From positions 5,778-69,777 of the forward strand of contig JBKBRC010000011.1 in the NCBI GenBank assembly GCA_046292345.1: a stretch of DNA of 64,000 bases. The letters are read 5' to 3'. The DNA comes from JBKBRC01 sp046292345 (GTDB lineage Bacteria; Bacteroidota; Rhodothermia; Rhodothermales; Rubricoccaceae). How positions within the stretch are numbered: position 1 is the first letter of the stretch; every line of letters starts with the position of its first letter. The position numbers and the translations under genes are program-made. Positions 1 through 8,839 of this stretch are shown here, one piece after another. The notes under the pieces are model-generated. The model was not told the origin of the DNA, did not search any database, and worked only from the letters and a program-made list of their open reading frames with translations.

Positions 1-873
1 CGTCGTGTCCAGCGTCGCTGCGGAGCGCCCGAAGTAGGTCCGCGCCGCCATCTCGATGCCGTAGGCCTCGTAGAGAAACGGGACCGTGTTGAGGTAGATT
101 TCGAGGATGTCGTCTTTGTCGTGGACGGCCTCGATCTTGACTGCCGTGACGGCCTCCTTGAGCTTGCGCCCGAGCGAGGCCCGCCGGCCGATCTCCTCAG
201 GGTAGAGGTTGCGCGCGAGCTGCTGCGTGATCGTCGAGCCGCCCTGCCGGTCGCCGAGCGCCGTGCGCAGGGCCGCGCCGAGCGTGCGGTACCAGTCGAT
301 GCCGCCGTGGCGGTAGAAGCGGCGATCCTCGGTCGCGATGAGCGCGTCGATGACCGGCGGCGCCACGTCCTCGAGGGCGACCCAGTCGCGGTTGAGCCGG
401 TCGAAGCGCGTCAGCTCGACGCCGTCGGCGGAGACGGCGATGGCCGGCTGCGCGGCATGGGCCGTGCGGAGCGCCCCCGCGCCGGGCGTGAGCGGCCACA
501 GCACGAGCACCGTCAGGACGAGCAGCAGGAGGGCGGTGCCGAGGCCCGCGGCGCCACGCTGCGCCAGTCCGAGCGCGGCCTGAGCCACGCGCGCGCGCGG
601 CGGGAGCGGCGCGCGCGCGCGAAGGGCGCGGCTGAGCCGGACGATCCCGGGGCGGTAGGCCCGGCGCGTGGCGTGCCACAGGCCGCGCGTGGCGCGTCGC
701 GCCGCGCGCGCCGTCAGGCGTCCGCCTGCCCGGAGCGCGGCGCCGGCCACGCTGCCCTTGCGCTCGGTGCCGCGCTTCTCGGGGCCGGGAGGGCCGCCGG
801 GCGGGAAGCGCTCGGCGCGGCGCGCGCCAGGCGCCGGATGCAGGGGCGGGTTGGGAGGCGAAGCGGAAGGCAT
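1..873 (-). CDS. Penicillin-binding protein 1A-type transglycosylase (3' end cut by window edge)
   Basis: Only the N-terminal 291 codons are present; the reading frame runs off the left edge. A basic, Pro-rich cytoplasmic region is followed by one membrane segment near residues 111-128, then a GT51 glycosyltransferase domain. The catalytic motif ATEDRRFYRHGG (Glu about 182) and the motif GGSTITQQLARNL (about 211-223) are intact, as is the downstream KIEAVHDKDDILEIYLN helix. Enzymes of this family polymerise lipid II in the periplasm, and most carry a C-terminal transpeptidase, which lies outside this window. The start is ATG at 873. It is transcribed leftward, like the DUF486 gene behind it. 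Whether it is a bifunctional class A PBP or a monofunctional enzyme cannot be decided here. Confidence 0.9.
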   Translation of the reverse strand, partial: MPSASPPNPPLHPAPGARRAERFPPGGPPGPEKRGTERKGSVAGAALRAGGRLTARAARRATRGLWHATRRAYRPGIVRLSRALRARAPLPPRARVAQAALGLAQRGAAGLGTALLLLVLTVLVLWPLTPGAGALRTAHAAQPAIAVSADGVELTRFDRLNRDWVALEDVAPPVIDALIATEDRRFYRHGGIDWYRTLGAALRTALGDRQGGSTITQQLARNLYPEEIGRRASLGRKLKEAVTAVKIEAVHDKDDILEIYLNTVPFLYEAYGIEMAARTYFGRSAATLDTT

Positions 874-952
874 GCCGAAATCCTACGGGCGAGATCCGTG
901 GGTCAGGGTGCGCGCTACGCAGGAGGGCCGCGCGGGATGCAGGCACGCAGGC

Positions 953-1312
953 TCAGGCGCGGAAGATGAAGTAGACCGCGCCGAGCAGGCACAGGCCGGC
1001 CCACAAGAAATCCAGCCGGAGGGGCTGCTTCATGTAGAGCACGGCGAAGGGCACGAACACGAGCAGCGTGATCACCTCCTGCATGATCTTGAGCTGCGGC
1101 AGCGACAGCGCCGTGTAGCCGATCCGGTTGGCCGGCACCATCACGAGGTACTCGAAAAACGCAATGCTCCAGGCCGCGAGCACGGCCACCATGAGCGGAC
1201 TGTTGCGAAGGTGCCCGAGGTGCCCGTACCAGGCAAACGTCATGAACACGTTCGAGACGGTGAGCAGCAGGGCGGTCTGAAGCCAGATAGGCATCGCGTG
1301 CGGGGCAGTCAA
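953..1312 (-). CDS. DUF486 / DMT-superfamily small membrane protein
   Basis: This 119-residue protein is almost entirely hydrophobic, with four predicted membrane helices (about 10-27, 38-55, 75-92 and 100-117). Phrases such as NVFMTFAWYGHL and FFEYLVMVPANRIGY match the DUF486 family, which is related to drug/metabolite transporters. The substrate is unknown. The start may be the annotated ATG or the internal Met7 (MPIWLQ). It lies 80 bp upstream of the PBP gene on the same strand and could be cotranscribed with it. Confidence 0.8.
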   Translation of the reverse strand: MTAPHAMPIWLQTALLLTVSNVFMTFAWYGHLGHLRNSPLMVAVLAAWSIAFFEYLVMVPANRIGYTALSLPQLKIMQEVITLLVFVPFAVLYMKQPLRLDFLWAGLCLLGAVYFIFRA

Positions 1313-1343
1313 ACAGCCCGCAAGCTAGGTCCGCATCGGAGTC

Positions 1344-1946
1344 TCAGCGTGAGACTTTTGCATCAGGGCCGCGTCCGGGGCGGCCCGCGTCCTCGGGAAA
1401 GAGCGCGCGGTAGCGGGCGGCATCGGCGCGGAGGGCGCGTGCGCGCGCGGCACGGTCGGAGGCTGGGAGGTCGTGCAGAACGCGCCCGTGCTCGTCGGCC
1501 CAGACGGCGAGGCTGTCCTGCGCGGACGCGTAGCGTGCGAACGCGTAGCGTGCGAACGCGTAGCGTGCGAACGGGGCACGCACGAATACGAGCGCGCTGC
1601 CGTCGAGGTAGTAGTCCGACGTGCCCGTCATCTGGCCCGCGTCGTCGGGCTCGGTGACCGTAATACGCTGCCCGGTGCCCTCGGCGAAGAACGTCACGCG
1701 CCGCGGCGGCGCCTCGGCCGAGGCCGGCTGTTCGGCCGAGAGAACCCGCGCGCCCGGCAGGGCCGCGAGACTGTCTAGGCGTGCCGCGAAGGTCTCGGCC
1801 TGCGCGAGCAGAACGGCTGGCGCAGCCTGCGGCGGAGGCGTCTCCGGAGCGAGCGGCGCGGCCGAGGGCGCCGAGGCGGAAGTTTCGGGGGGCGTCTCGG
1901 GCGCGCAGGCGGCCAGAAGAAGCACGAACGCGAGCGGGCGTAGCAT
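1344..1946 (-). CDS. Putative lipoprotein with FARYA peptide repeat
   Basis: A 200-residue protein of unknown function. The N-terminus MLRPLAFVLLLAACAPE is a lipoprotein signal with a lipobox ending at Cys14, so the mature protein is probably membrane-anchored on the periplasmic side. A Pro/Ala-rich linker follows. Around residues 125-140 the peptide FARYA is repeated three times, encoded by a perfect 15-bp tandem DNA repeat. This looks like slippage inside a coding region. No enzymatic motif was recognised. It is transcribed divergently from the M16 peptidase pair. Confidence 0.65.
   Translation of the reverse strand: MLRPLAFVLLLAACAPETPPETSASAPSAAPLAPETPPPQAAPAVLLAQAETFAARLDSLAALPGARVLSAEQPASAEAPPRRVTFFAEGTGQRITVTEPDDAGQMTGTSDYYLDGSALVFVRAPFARYAFARYAFARYASAQDSLAVWADEHGRVLHDLPASDRAARARALRADAARYRALFPEDAGRPGRGPDAKVSR
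1528..1572. repeat. 15-bp tandem repeat, 3 copies, inside a coding region
   Basis: Three exact copies of gcgtagcgtgcgaac. The unit length is a multiple of three, so the frame is kept and FARYA is encoded three times in the lipoprotein on the minus strand. Confidence 0.95.
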
Positions 1947-2041
1947 GGGGGAGCGGGTTCTGCGCGTCCTTGTACGCAGCCGCTCTGCCTCCGGATCACC
2001 GCTCTCCGCCCTGCGTACAGCCGCCCCCCACCGCGCCGCCC

Positions 2042-3421
2042 ATGTCCGAGACGCTCGTTCCTGCCGCCCCCCTCGCCCTCCCCGACACGGGTCCGGTGAC
2101 CGACCACCCGGCGTTCGTGTTCGAGCGCGCCGAGGGACGCATCGAGGCCTACCGTCACCGCGGCAACGGGCTCGCGCTGCTGCTGCTGCCCGAGGCCGCC
2201 GCGCCCGTGGCGGCGCTCCAGGTGACGTACCGCGTCGGCAGCCGCAACGAGGGCGCCGGCCTGACGGGGGCCACGCACCTGCTCGAGCACCTTATGTTCA
2301 AGGGCACCGAGCGCTTCAACCGCGAGGCGGGCACGAGCATCTTCGAGACGCTCCAGGCCGTCGGGGCGCAGCTCAACGCGACGACCTGGTACGACCGCAC
2401 CAACTACTACGCGCTCGTGCCGAGTGAACACCTGGGGCTCGTGGCGGAGATCGAAGCAGACCGCATGCGCGGCGCCCGCATCTCCGAGCGCGACCTCGCG
2501 GCCGAGCGCACGGTGGTGCTCAACGAGCTCGACCGGGGCGAGAACGACCCCATGCGCGTGCTCATCCACGCCGTCTATGCGACCGCGTTTCTCGCGCACC
2601 CCTACAGGCACCCCGTCATCGGCTGGCGCTCGGACGTCGAGACGGTCTCGGCGGCGGGCCTGCGCCACTTCTACGACACGTACTACTGGCCCTGCAACGC
2701 GACCGTGAGCGTGGCCGGGCAGGTCGAGCGCCGCGCCGTGCTCGACCTCGTCGACGCGCACTTCGGGAGCATCCCGGCCGGGCCGGGCGAAGATGTCGTC
2801 GCGCCCGAGTCGGTCACGCGCGAGCCCGAGCAGCGCGGCGAGCGCCGCGTGACGATCCGGCAGGCCGGCGAGCTCGGCGCGGTCGTGCTCGGGTACAAAG
2901 CCCCCGCAGGCCTCGAGCGCGACGCCGACGCGCTCGACGTGCTCGTGCAGGTGCTCGCGCACGGCAACTCGAGCCGCCTCTTCCGCCGCCTGACCGATCG
3001 CGGCCTCACGGCTGCCGCGTTCGCGTTTTATCCGCGCCTGCGCGATCCGGGCCTGTTCCTGCTCTACGGCGCGCTCACGCCCGGGACCCCGGCGGCCGAC
3101 GTGGAGGCAGGGCTGCGCGAGGCGCTGCGCGAGGTGGCGCGCAAGGGCATCACCGCGGCCGAACTGGCGCGCGCGCGCCGGCAGGTCGTGGCCGAGGAGG
3201 CCTTCGCGCGTGACGGGCCGTTCTCGGTCGTGGCGCAGCTCAACGAGGCCATCGCCGTGGGCGACTGGACGCTCTTCGCGCGCTACCGCGAGCGCATCGA
3301 GGCGGTCACAGCCGAAGACGTGCAGGCGGCCGCGGCCCGCCTGGACAACGATGACCGTCTCACCGTAGGCGTCTACGAGCCCATCACGCCCGACGCGCCG
3401 CCGGAAGCGGCCGCACCGTGA
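2042..3421 (+). CDS. M16 family zinc peptidase, catalytic subunit
   Basis: A 459-residue M16 (pitrilysin/processing-peptidase) protein. The inverted zinc motif HLLEH (His79, Glu82, His83) sits in GATHLLEHLMFKGT, and the distal glutamate region AERTVVLNELDRGEND supplies the likely third ligand. The ATG at 2042 is chosen because family similarity begins shortly after it; an open frame upstream carries no recognisable sequence. It overlaps the following M16 gene through GTGA at 3418-3421. Known paired M16 proteins form an active/inactive heterodimer that degrades peptides, usually in the periplasm. No clear signal peptide is seen on this subunit. Confidence 0.93.
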   Translation: MSETLVPAAPLALPDTGPVTDHPAFVFERAEGRIEAYRHRGNGLALLLLPEAAAPVAALQVTYRVGSRNEGAGLTGATHLLEHLMFKGTERFNREAGTSIFETLQAVGAQLNATTWYDRTNYYALVPSEHLGLVAEIEADRMRGARISERDLAAERTVVLNELDRGENDPMRVLIHAVYATAFLAHPYRHPVIGWRSDVETVSAAGLRHFYDTYYWPCNATVSVAGQVERRAVLDLVDAHFGSIPAGPGEDVVAPESVTREPEQRGERRVTIRQAGELGAVVLGYKAPAGLERDADALDVLVQVLAHGNSSRLFRRLTDRGLTAAAFAFYPRLRDPGLFLLYGALTPGTPAADVEAGLREALREVARKGITAAELARARRQVVAEEAFARDGPFSVVAQLNEAIAVGDWTLFARYRERIEAVTAEDVQAAAARLDNDDRLTVGVYEPITPDAPPEAAAP

Positions 3422-4770
3422 TCCTTCGCCCCGCTTGCCCCACAACCGCTCTCATGGCTGCTGCAGACGCAGGACCTGCGCCGAACCCCACGCTCGCTCC
3501 CAGCGGCGCTGCGCCACTCGCCGCCCGCGTGACCGAGGTGCAGGCCGGCCCGGCGCGCCTGCTCCTGCTCCCCACGCCTGTTCGGGACGCGGTTTCGTTT
3601 CGCGGCTCGGTCGTCACCGCACCAGACTTCGCGGCCGGTGACGACCTCGCGCAGGGCCTCGTCGCCGACCTGCTCGATAAGGGCTCGCGCCGCCGCGACC
3701 GCTTCGCCATTGCCGAGGCGCTCGACGACCGCGGCGCTCGCCTCTCGTTCTACTCCGACGGGCTCCGGCTCGGGTTTTCGGGGCGGGCCCTCCGCGACGA
3801 CCTGCCGGACGTGCTCGCGCTGCTCGCCGAGCAGCTCCGCGAGCCCGCGCTCGAGGCCGACGAATGCGAGAAGGCGCGCGTGCAGGCCATCGCGGGCGTG
3901 CGCCGGGCGCGCGAGTCTACGGGGGCGCTGGCCTCGGGCGCGCTCACGCGGCGCCTCTATCCGCCCGACCACCCCAACTACATCCTCGATCCGGCCGACG
4001 AGGAGGCCCGCCTGGCTGCGCTCTCGCCCGAGGCCGTGCGCGCCTACCACGCCGAGCACATCGGCTCGGACCGGCTCACGATCGCCTTCGCAGGCGACCT
4101 CGAGCCGTCGCTCGTAGCCGAGCACGTGGAGCGGCACTTCAGCGACTGGCGCGCGCACGCCCGCGCGGGCGCCTTCGCGACCGAGGCCGCGCCGCTGCCC
4201 CCCGGCCGCGAGGACATCGCGCTCCCGGATCGCTTCAACCTCGACGTGCGGCTCGGGCACGCGCTCGTGCTCCGCCGCTCCGACCCCGACTTCCTGCCCG
4301 TCATGGCGGCCGTCTTCGCGCTCGGCGGCAACTTCTCCGGACGGCTGATGCAGACCATCCGTGACCAGATGGGCCTCACGTATGGCATCGGCGCGAGCCT
4401 GCGCGGCGTCGCGGCCGAGCACGACATGCACCTGGCCGTTTCGGTCACGCTCAGCCAGGAGAACCTCGTGCGCGGGCTCGAGGCCACGCAGGCCGAGGTG
4501 GCCCGCTTTGTCGCGGAGGGCCTCTCCGAATCCGTGCTCGCCCGTACCCGCACGACGCTCGTCGGGCAGCACGTCGTCGGGCTGGCCACCACGGGCGCGC
4601 TTGCGGCGCGCCTCCTCGTCAACGCCGAGCGCGGCCTCCCGACGGCCTACATCGACACGTACGTGGACGAGGTGCGCGCGCTCTCGGCCGAGGGCGTCAC
4701 CGAGGCGCTGCGGCGCTTCGTGCGCCCGGACGCGATGCACGTCGTCGTGGCCGGGACGCTGCCCTGGTGA
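3418..4770 (+). CDS. M16 family peptidase-like, non-catalytic partner
   Basis: A 450-residue M16 homologue without the HxxEH zinc motif: the equivalent helix reads LAQGLVADLLDKGSRRR. The C-terminal half retains the M16 substrate-binding R/Y region (GGNFSGRLMQTIRDQMGLTYGIGA), typical of the non-catalytic subunit in two-subunit M16 peptidases. The GTG start at 3418 overlaps the stop of the catalytic subunit, suggesting translational coupling; an alternative ATG is at 3454. Together the two genes likely make one heterodimeric peptidase. Confidence 0.9.
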   Translation: MILRPACPTTALMAAADAGPAPNPTLAPSGAAPLAARVTEVQAGPARLLLLPTPVRDAVSFRGSVVTAPDFAAGDDLAQGLVADLLDKGSRRRDRFAIAEALDDRGARLSFYSDGLRLGFSGRALRDDLPDVLALLAEQLREPALEADECEKARVQAIAGVRRARESTGALASGALTRRLYPPDHPNYILDPADEEARLAALSPEAVRAYHAEHIGSDRLTIAFAGDLEPSLVAEHVERHFSDWRAHARAGAFATEAAPLPPGREDIALPDRFNLDVRLGHALVLRRSDPDFLPVMAAVFALGGNFSGRLMQTIRDQMGLTYGIGASLRGVAAEHDMHLAVSVTLSQENLVRGLEATQAEVARFVAEGLSESVLARTRTTLVGQHVVGLATTGALAARLLVNAERGLPTAYIDTYVDEVRALSAEGVTEALRRFVRPDAMHVVVAGTLPW

Positions 4771-4780
4771 GCCGGGACCG

Positions 4781-4818
4781 GGGGCCGGGGTTACGAAGGG
4801 GGGCCGGGGTTACGAAGG
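4781..4818. repeat. 19-bp tandem repeat, 2 copies, downstream of M16 pair
   Basis: Two perfect copies of ggggccggggttacgaagg lie immediately after the stop codon of the second M16 gene. Confidence 0.9.
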
Positions 4819-4923
4819 TATGTGCAAAAGGGAACGCCGTGCCCGTACGGTCCGTTGCTAGCCCACCCCCTCGCGCGCGCCTCCGGGCCCCGCGCTCTTT
4901 CCCCTCTCCTGTATCCCTCTGTC

Positions 4924-5499
4924 ATGGATCGCCAGTCTATCCTGAACAACTACGTCACCGACATGGCGGCCGTCGAGAAGCACATTCTCGAGGCCGTTGA
5001 GCAGCAGGCCAGCACGGACGACGTGCGGAAGTACCCTGAGGCCGCCAAGGTCATCAACACGCTCGCAAGCACGCTCTCGCGGCACGTCGAGGCGCTCGAG
5101 GCCTACAACGAGTCCACCGAAGGCGGCAGCGTCAAGGAAGCGGCCAAGGAGGCTCTCGGCGCGGCGCTCGGGTTCGCAGCCGGCCTTTACAACAAGCTTC
5201 GCCAGACGGACCAGGTCTCGCGCATGATCCGCGATGACTACACGGCCGTCGGCCTGGCCGCCATCAGCTACCACATGCTGCACACGACGGCGCTCGGCCT
5301 CAAGGACCAGCGCGTGGCCGACATGGCGCTCGAGCACCTGAAGGACCTCACGCCCATCCTGGTGGACCTCTCGAAGGTCGTCTGTCACGTCGTCGCCGAC
5401 GAGCTCGAGGACGAGGACAAGGTCTTCACGGCCTCCATCGCCGAGCAGGCCGTGCGCAACACGCAGCAGGCCTGGAGCCGGGAGACGACCGAGGCCTGA
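4924..5499 (+). CDS. Alpha-helical protein, possibly ferritin-like (function unknown)
   Basis: A 191-residue, mostly helical, acidic protein with no signal peptide. It begins MDRQSILNNYVTDM and shows long amphipathic helices and repeated His/Glu positions (HILEAVEQQ, RHVEALEAYNE, LEHLKDLTP), reminiscent of YciF/DUF892-like four-helix bundles. I cannot identify metal ligands with certainty. The ATG at 4924 is preferred over an upstream in-frame ATG at 4822 because the extra 34 residues look like translated intergenic DNA. The stop codon lies inside the first copy of a 21-bp repeat. Confidence 0.6.
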   Translation: MDRQSILNNYVTDMAAVEKHILEAVEQQASTDDVRKYPEAAKVINTLASTLSRHVEALEAYNESTEGGSVKEAAKEALGAALGFAAGLYNKLRQTDQVSRMIRDDYTAVGLAAISYHMLHTTALGLKDQRVADMALEHLKDLTPILVDLSKVVCHVVADELEDEDKVFTASIAEQAVRNTQQAWSRETTEA

Positions 5500-5541
5500 C
5501 CTTCTACTGCAGAGGCCTGACCTTCTGCTGCAGAGACCTGA
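5491..5541. repeat. 21-bp tandem repeat overlapping a stop codon
   Basis: Copies at 5491-5511 and 5512-5532 (one mismatch) begin gaggcctgacc; a partial third copy follows to 5541. The TGA of the preceding gene (5497-5499) is within copy 1. Confidence 0.9.
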
Positions 5542-5599
5542 ACGCTCCGCGCTCCGTCTGGCCGGCGGGCGCTGGTGGCACGCGGCGCGCGCGCCCGGA

Positions 5600-7279
5600 C
5601 TACCAGCGCTCGCTGCGGAAGGGCAGGCCCCACCGCATCCCGGCCAGGGCGGCGAGGCTCCCGGAGCGCCCCTGCTCGGCATCGCGGCGGAGGCGCCCGA
5701 CGAGCGCGCCCTCGAGTACGAGCGCCGGCAGCACCTCGACGCCCAGGCGGGCCTCGCCCAGCCACTCGGTCTGGCGCACGCCCTGGAAGAACACGACGCC
5801 GTAGTCGCCGGGCCGGTCGAGGTACGAGCGGCGCGCGTCCGAGCCGAAGTTGACGGCATCGGTGTTGCGCCCGCGCATCGTCCAGGCCGCGTTCAGCCCG
5901 GCCTCGACGGTCGGCGCGGGACGGTAGCGTACGAAGACCGAGACGTCCTGCGCGTTCGGCCCGGCCGAGTGGCCGAACGTGTCGTTGAAGTGGACGTAGG
6001 CCGTGTGCTCGGAGCGGTGCGAGTACATGTATGGCCGCAGGCGCGCGTACTCAGCGCGGACATCCAGGTCGGGCACGCCCGCGTCCACGAGGTGGGCACC
6101 GAGCAGCCAGGCGTACTTGTTGCCGTACCATGAGCGGAAAAGCTCCCGGAAGCGGACCTCGTCCACGAGGAGTTGCCCGTAGGTGCGTACGCCCGGCACG
6201 GGGCGCCAGGCGAGCCCCGCACCGAGCAGCATGTTGTCCGGGCTGCCGAGGTCTACCTCGACGGGCCGGAACAGCTGAAACGGGTTGAGGTAGCCGAACT
6301 CGAAGCCGCGGCGCTGCCCGTCGAGCGAGTCGGGCGCATAGACGACCGACTCGAAAAGCTGAAGGTCCACGCGGCCCGGGAGGGCGACCGAGAGCGTGTG
6401 GAAGGCGCCGTAGTGGGCAGGGTAGAAGGGCGAGTCCCAGCCGCGCCGGCGCTCGGGTACGATGAAGCGGGCATGGAGCGACGTGTAGTCGAGGCGCCAG
6501 AAGCGGAAGCGGGCCTGGAGCTGGTCGTAGGGCGCGGCGTAATCGCTGAGGAAGAGGCTGTTGGCGCCCGCGCCCCAGCGGTTGATCTCGCGCCCGGCCC
6601 GGATCTCTACGAAGCGGTCGCGGTAGCCGACCGAGCCCGTCGCAAGCCAGTAGTCGTACACGCGTCCGTCGACCTCTTTGACGTCGCCGAGACGGGGGGC
6701 GGTGAAGCGGTCTGCGGCGTAGGCATGCTCGGCCGCGCGGCGCTGGTTCTCGGTCAGGCGCGTCTCGAAGAACAGGTGTCGCCCGATGCGCCCGCCGAAG
6801 CGCACGCCGCGCGTGTTCTGCCAGGCCGGCGCCAGGCCCGAGTCGGGCGCGAGGGCGCGGGCCGGGCCGGCGGCGAGGTACAGCAGCGGCTCGACCTCGA
6901 GACTGTAGCCGTCGCCCTCGGCGCGGAAAAACGCGCGGCCGTCGGCGTAGAGCAGGGAGGAGAGGCGCTGCAGGCGTGCCGCTCCGGGATAAGGCGCTTC
7001 GCCGCGAAAGCGGGCCAGGAGTGCGCGGTCGGTAGGCGAGAGGCGCTCGGCGTGACGCGCGAGCGAATCGAGGAGGCGCTGCGCCTCGGCAGCGGCGAGC
7101 GGCTGCACGTCGAGCGGGCTGCCCCCGGGCAGACGCGAGGCCGCCTGCTGGCGCTCGAGAAAGGCGACCACCGGATCGCCGACCGGCAGCAGGCCCTCGC
7201 GCTGTGCCGCGACCGGGGGCACCGAGAGGCAGAGACCTGCGAGCAGGAGCAGCAGGATCAGAGCGTTGCGGGCAGGCAT
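5600..7279 (-). CDS. Wzi-like outer-membrane beta-barrel protein
   Basis: A 559-residue protein with a clear signal peptide (MPARNALILLLLLAGLCLSVPPVAAQ, cleaved after AAQ). The rest alternates short beta strands rich in aromatic and charged residues (FFETRLTENQ, YDYWLATGSVGYRD, REINRWGAGANSLFLSDYAAP) and ends in an aromatic-rich strand, LPFRSERW. The pattern and length resemble the capsule-assembly Wzi / alpha-carrageenan-type porin family, which fits the exopolysaccharide locus downstream. The ATG at 7279 is chosen because it starts the signal peptide; a longer frame exists. The exact ligand is unknown. Confidence 0.7.
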   Translation of the reverse strand: MPARNALILLLLLAGLCLSVPPVAAQREGLLPVGDPVVAFLERQQAASRLPGGSPLDVQPLAAAEAQRLLDSLARHAERLSPTDRALLARFRGEAPYPGAARLQRLSSLLYADGRAFFRAEGDGYSLEVEPLLYLAAGPARALAPDSGLAPAWQNTRGVRFGGRIGRHLFFETRLTENQRRAAEHAYAADRFTAPRLGDVKEVDGRVYDYWLATGSVGYRDRFVEIRAGREINRWGAGANSLFLSDYAAPYDQLQARFRFWRLDYTSLHARFIVPERRRGWDSPFYPAHYGAFHTLSVALPGRVDLQLFESVVYAPDSLDGQRRGFEFGYLNPFQLFRPVEVDLGSPDNMLLGAGLAWRPVPGVRTYGQLLVDEVRFRELFRSWYGNKYAWLLGAHLVDAGVPDLDVRAEYARLRPYMYSHRSEHTAYVHFNDTFGHSAGPNAQDVSVFVRYRPAPTVEAGLNAAWTMRGRNTDAVNFGSDARRSYLDRPGDYGVVFFQGVRQTEWLGEARLGVEVLPALVLEGALVGRLRRDAEQGRSGSLAALAGMRWGLPFRSERW

Positions 7280-7364
7280 GGGGCAGGCAAGGGCAGGAGG
7301 TGCGAAGCTAGTCGCACATACGCATGGTGTGCCCCGCAAAAGGCGCCGTGCGCCGCGCGTCCGC

Positions 7365-8096
7365 TCAGTCGTTCACGACGCGAATCGTGGAGCCCTCTTC
7401 GAATGGCCTTCCAGCGCCGTTACCGCCGTCGCTTTCATCTCTGGGGAGGACGAACGCGAGCACGACGTAGAGTACGATGGCTGCCCCGCTGCCGAAGATG
7501 GTGCCGAGCACGAAGAGCACGCGCACGAGCGTCGGGTCGAGGCCGAGATAGCGGGCGATGCCGCCGGCTACACCGGATATTTTCTTATCCCTCGTGTTTT
7601 TGGCCAGGCGGCGCTCGGCGTGGCGGCCGCCGCGCGTGTAGGCGCGCGAGGCGGCCTCGCGCGTTTTGTTGTAGAGCCGATCGGCCTGGGCGTAGAGCCG
7701 CTCGGCCCGGGCGTAGGCCGAGCTGCCATCGCGGGCTCTGGCGGCGCGGGCGCGGGCCTTGGCGGCGCGGGCGCGGGCCCGCTCGCGGCGCCGCCGCGAG
7801 CGCGAGAAGCCTCCGAGACCGGTGAGCAGGATCAGGGCACCCGCAAGCCAGGGCAGCGTCTGCGCCCATGCGGTCAGGCTCAGCCCCAGCGGTAGCAGCC
7901 CGATCGTCTCCGCCACGTAGAGGGCCCCGACGAGCAGCAGCGCGATGCCGGCCGTCGTCTGGACGTTCCAGAAGCCCTCCCCGGGTGGGCGTTCCGTATC
8001 CGACTCGGCCTCCTGCTCATACAGAAATGCCTCGATCTCCTCCTGGGTCACGTCGTCCTCCTGGAAGCTGGGGCGTTGACGTTCGCGGGTAGCCAT
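7365..8096 (-). CDS. PspC-domain membrane protein
   Basis: A 243-residue protein. The acidic N-terminus (TQEEIEAFLYEQEAESD) precedes two membrane helices (about 45-62 and 72-90). A long Arg/Ala-rich helical stretch (RRRRERARARAAKARARAARARDG) follows, then a C-terminal PspC domain (KKISGVAGGIARYLGLDPTLVRVLFVL, about 170-225). PspC proteins belong to envelope-stress systems, but no PspA or PspB neighbour is present. The start at 8096 (MATRERQRP) is chosen over an upstream extension that overlaps the cyclo-ligase gene. Confidence 0.82.
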   Translation of the reverse strand: MATRERQRPSFQEDDVTQEEIEAFLYEQEAESDTERPPGEGFWNVQTTAGIALLLVGALYVAETIGLLPLGLSLTAWAQTLPWLAGALILLTGLGGFSRSRRRRERARARAAKARARAARARDGSSAYARAERLYAQADRLYNKTREAASRAYTRGGRHAERRLAKNTRDKKISGVAGGIARYLGLDPTLVRVLFVLGTIFGSGAAIVLYVVLAFVLPRDESDGGNGAGRPFEEGSTIRVVND

Positions 8097-8149
8097 CGGG
8101 ATGGGGGCGGAGGGGACGTGGCAAGCTACGGCGTGGCTCGGGGCCAGTT

Positions 8150-8830
8150 TCATGCCTTGCCGATCGGGGCCTCCGGCGGAGGCACGCGTACGGGCCCGTG
8201 CTCGGTGACGATGACGCCGACAGGCACGTCGTGTGGGGCGTGCGGGAGCGCGTCCACGAGCGCGTACGCCATGACGAGCCCGATGCGCTGCGCCGGCGTC
8301 TGTGGCAGGAAGCGGTCGTAGAAGCCCCCGCCGTAGCCCAGGCGGTGGCCGTCCCGGCTGAAGGCGAGGCCGGGCACGAGCACGACGTCGAGATCGGCTG
8401 CGCGGACCTCGGGGGCCCCGGGGGATGGCTCGAGCAGGCCCCACGGGCCCGGCACGAGCCGCGCCTCGCCCTCGAACAGGCGGTGCCCGAGCATGCCGCC
8501 GGGCCGCACGACGGGCAGCACGACGCCGACGCCGCGCGCGCGCAGGGCGGCGATGAGCGGGCGCGTGTCGACCTCGCCGCGCCCGAGCAGCGGCCAGAAC
8601 ACGTGCACGAGGCGCGCGCGCCGGAGCGCGTGTAATCTGAGCACGTGGCGGACGATGGCGGCGTGTGCCGCCGCCCGCGCCCCGGGCGGGACGGCCAGCC
8701 GTGCCGCCGCCAGACGGGCGCGCAGCGCCGCCCGCTCGGCCGCGTCGCGCGCCTCCTCGGCCGCGGCCTCCGCGCCCCCGCGTAAGAGCGCCGGGTGTCT
8801 GCCGGCTTCCTCCTTCCCGTCCCGATCCAT
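8150..8830 (-). CDS. 5-formyltetrahydrofolate cyclo-ligase
   Basis: A 226-residue protein that converts 5-formyl-THF to 5,10-methenyl-THF with ATP. The family signature GYGGGFYDRFL lies in the C-terminal half, preceded by DVVLVPGLAFSRDGHRLG; the N-terminal Arg/Lys-rich helix and VHVFWPLLGRGEVDTRPL are also typical. The ATG at 8830 is adjacent to, and divergent from, the AhpD-like gene at 8840. The protein is cytoplasmic and of normal length. Confidence 0.9.
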   Translation of the reverse strand: MDRDGKEEAGRHPALLRGGAEAAAEEARDAAERAALRARLAAARLAVPPGARAAAHAAIVRHVLRLHALRRARLVHVFWPLLGRGEVDTRPLIAALRARGVGVVLPVVRPGGMLGHRLFEGEARLVPGPWGLLEPSPGAPEVRAADLDVVLVPGLAFSRDGHRLGYGGGFYDRFLPQTPAQRIGLVMAYALVDALPHAPHDVPVGVIVTEHGPVRVPPPEAPIGKA

Positions 8831-8839
8831 TTTTACCGC

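Noticed and set aside
1775..3445. Long minus-strand frame opposite the M16 peptidase
   Set aside because: Composition is typical of an antisense shadow and no domain is visible; the plus strand encodes a clear M16 enzyme.
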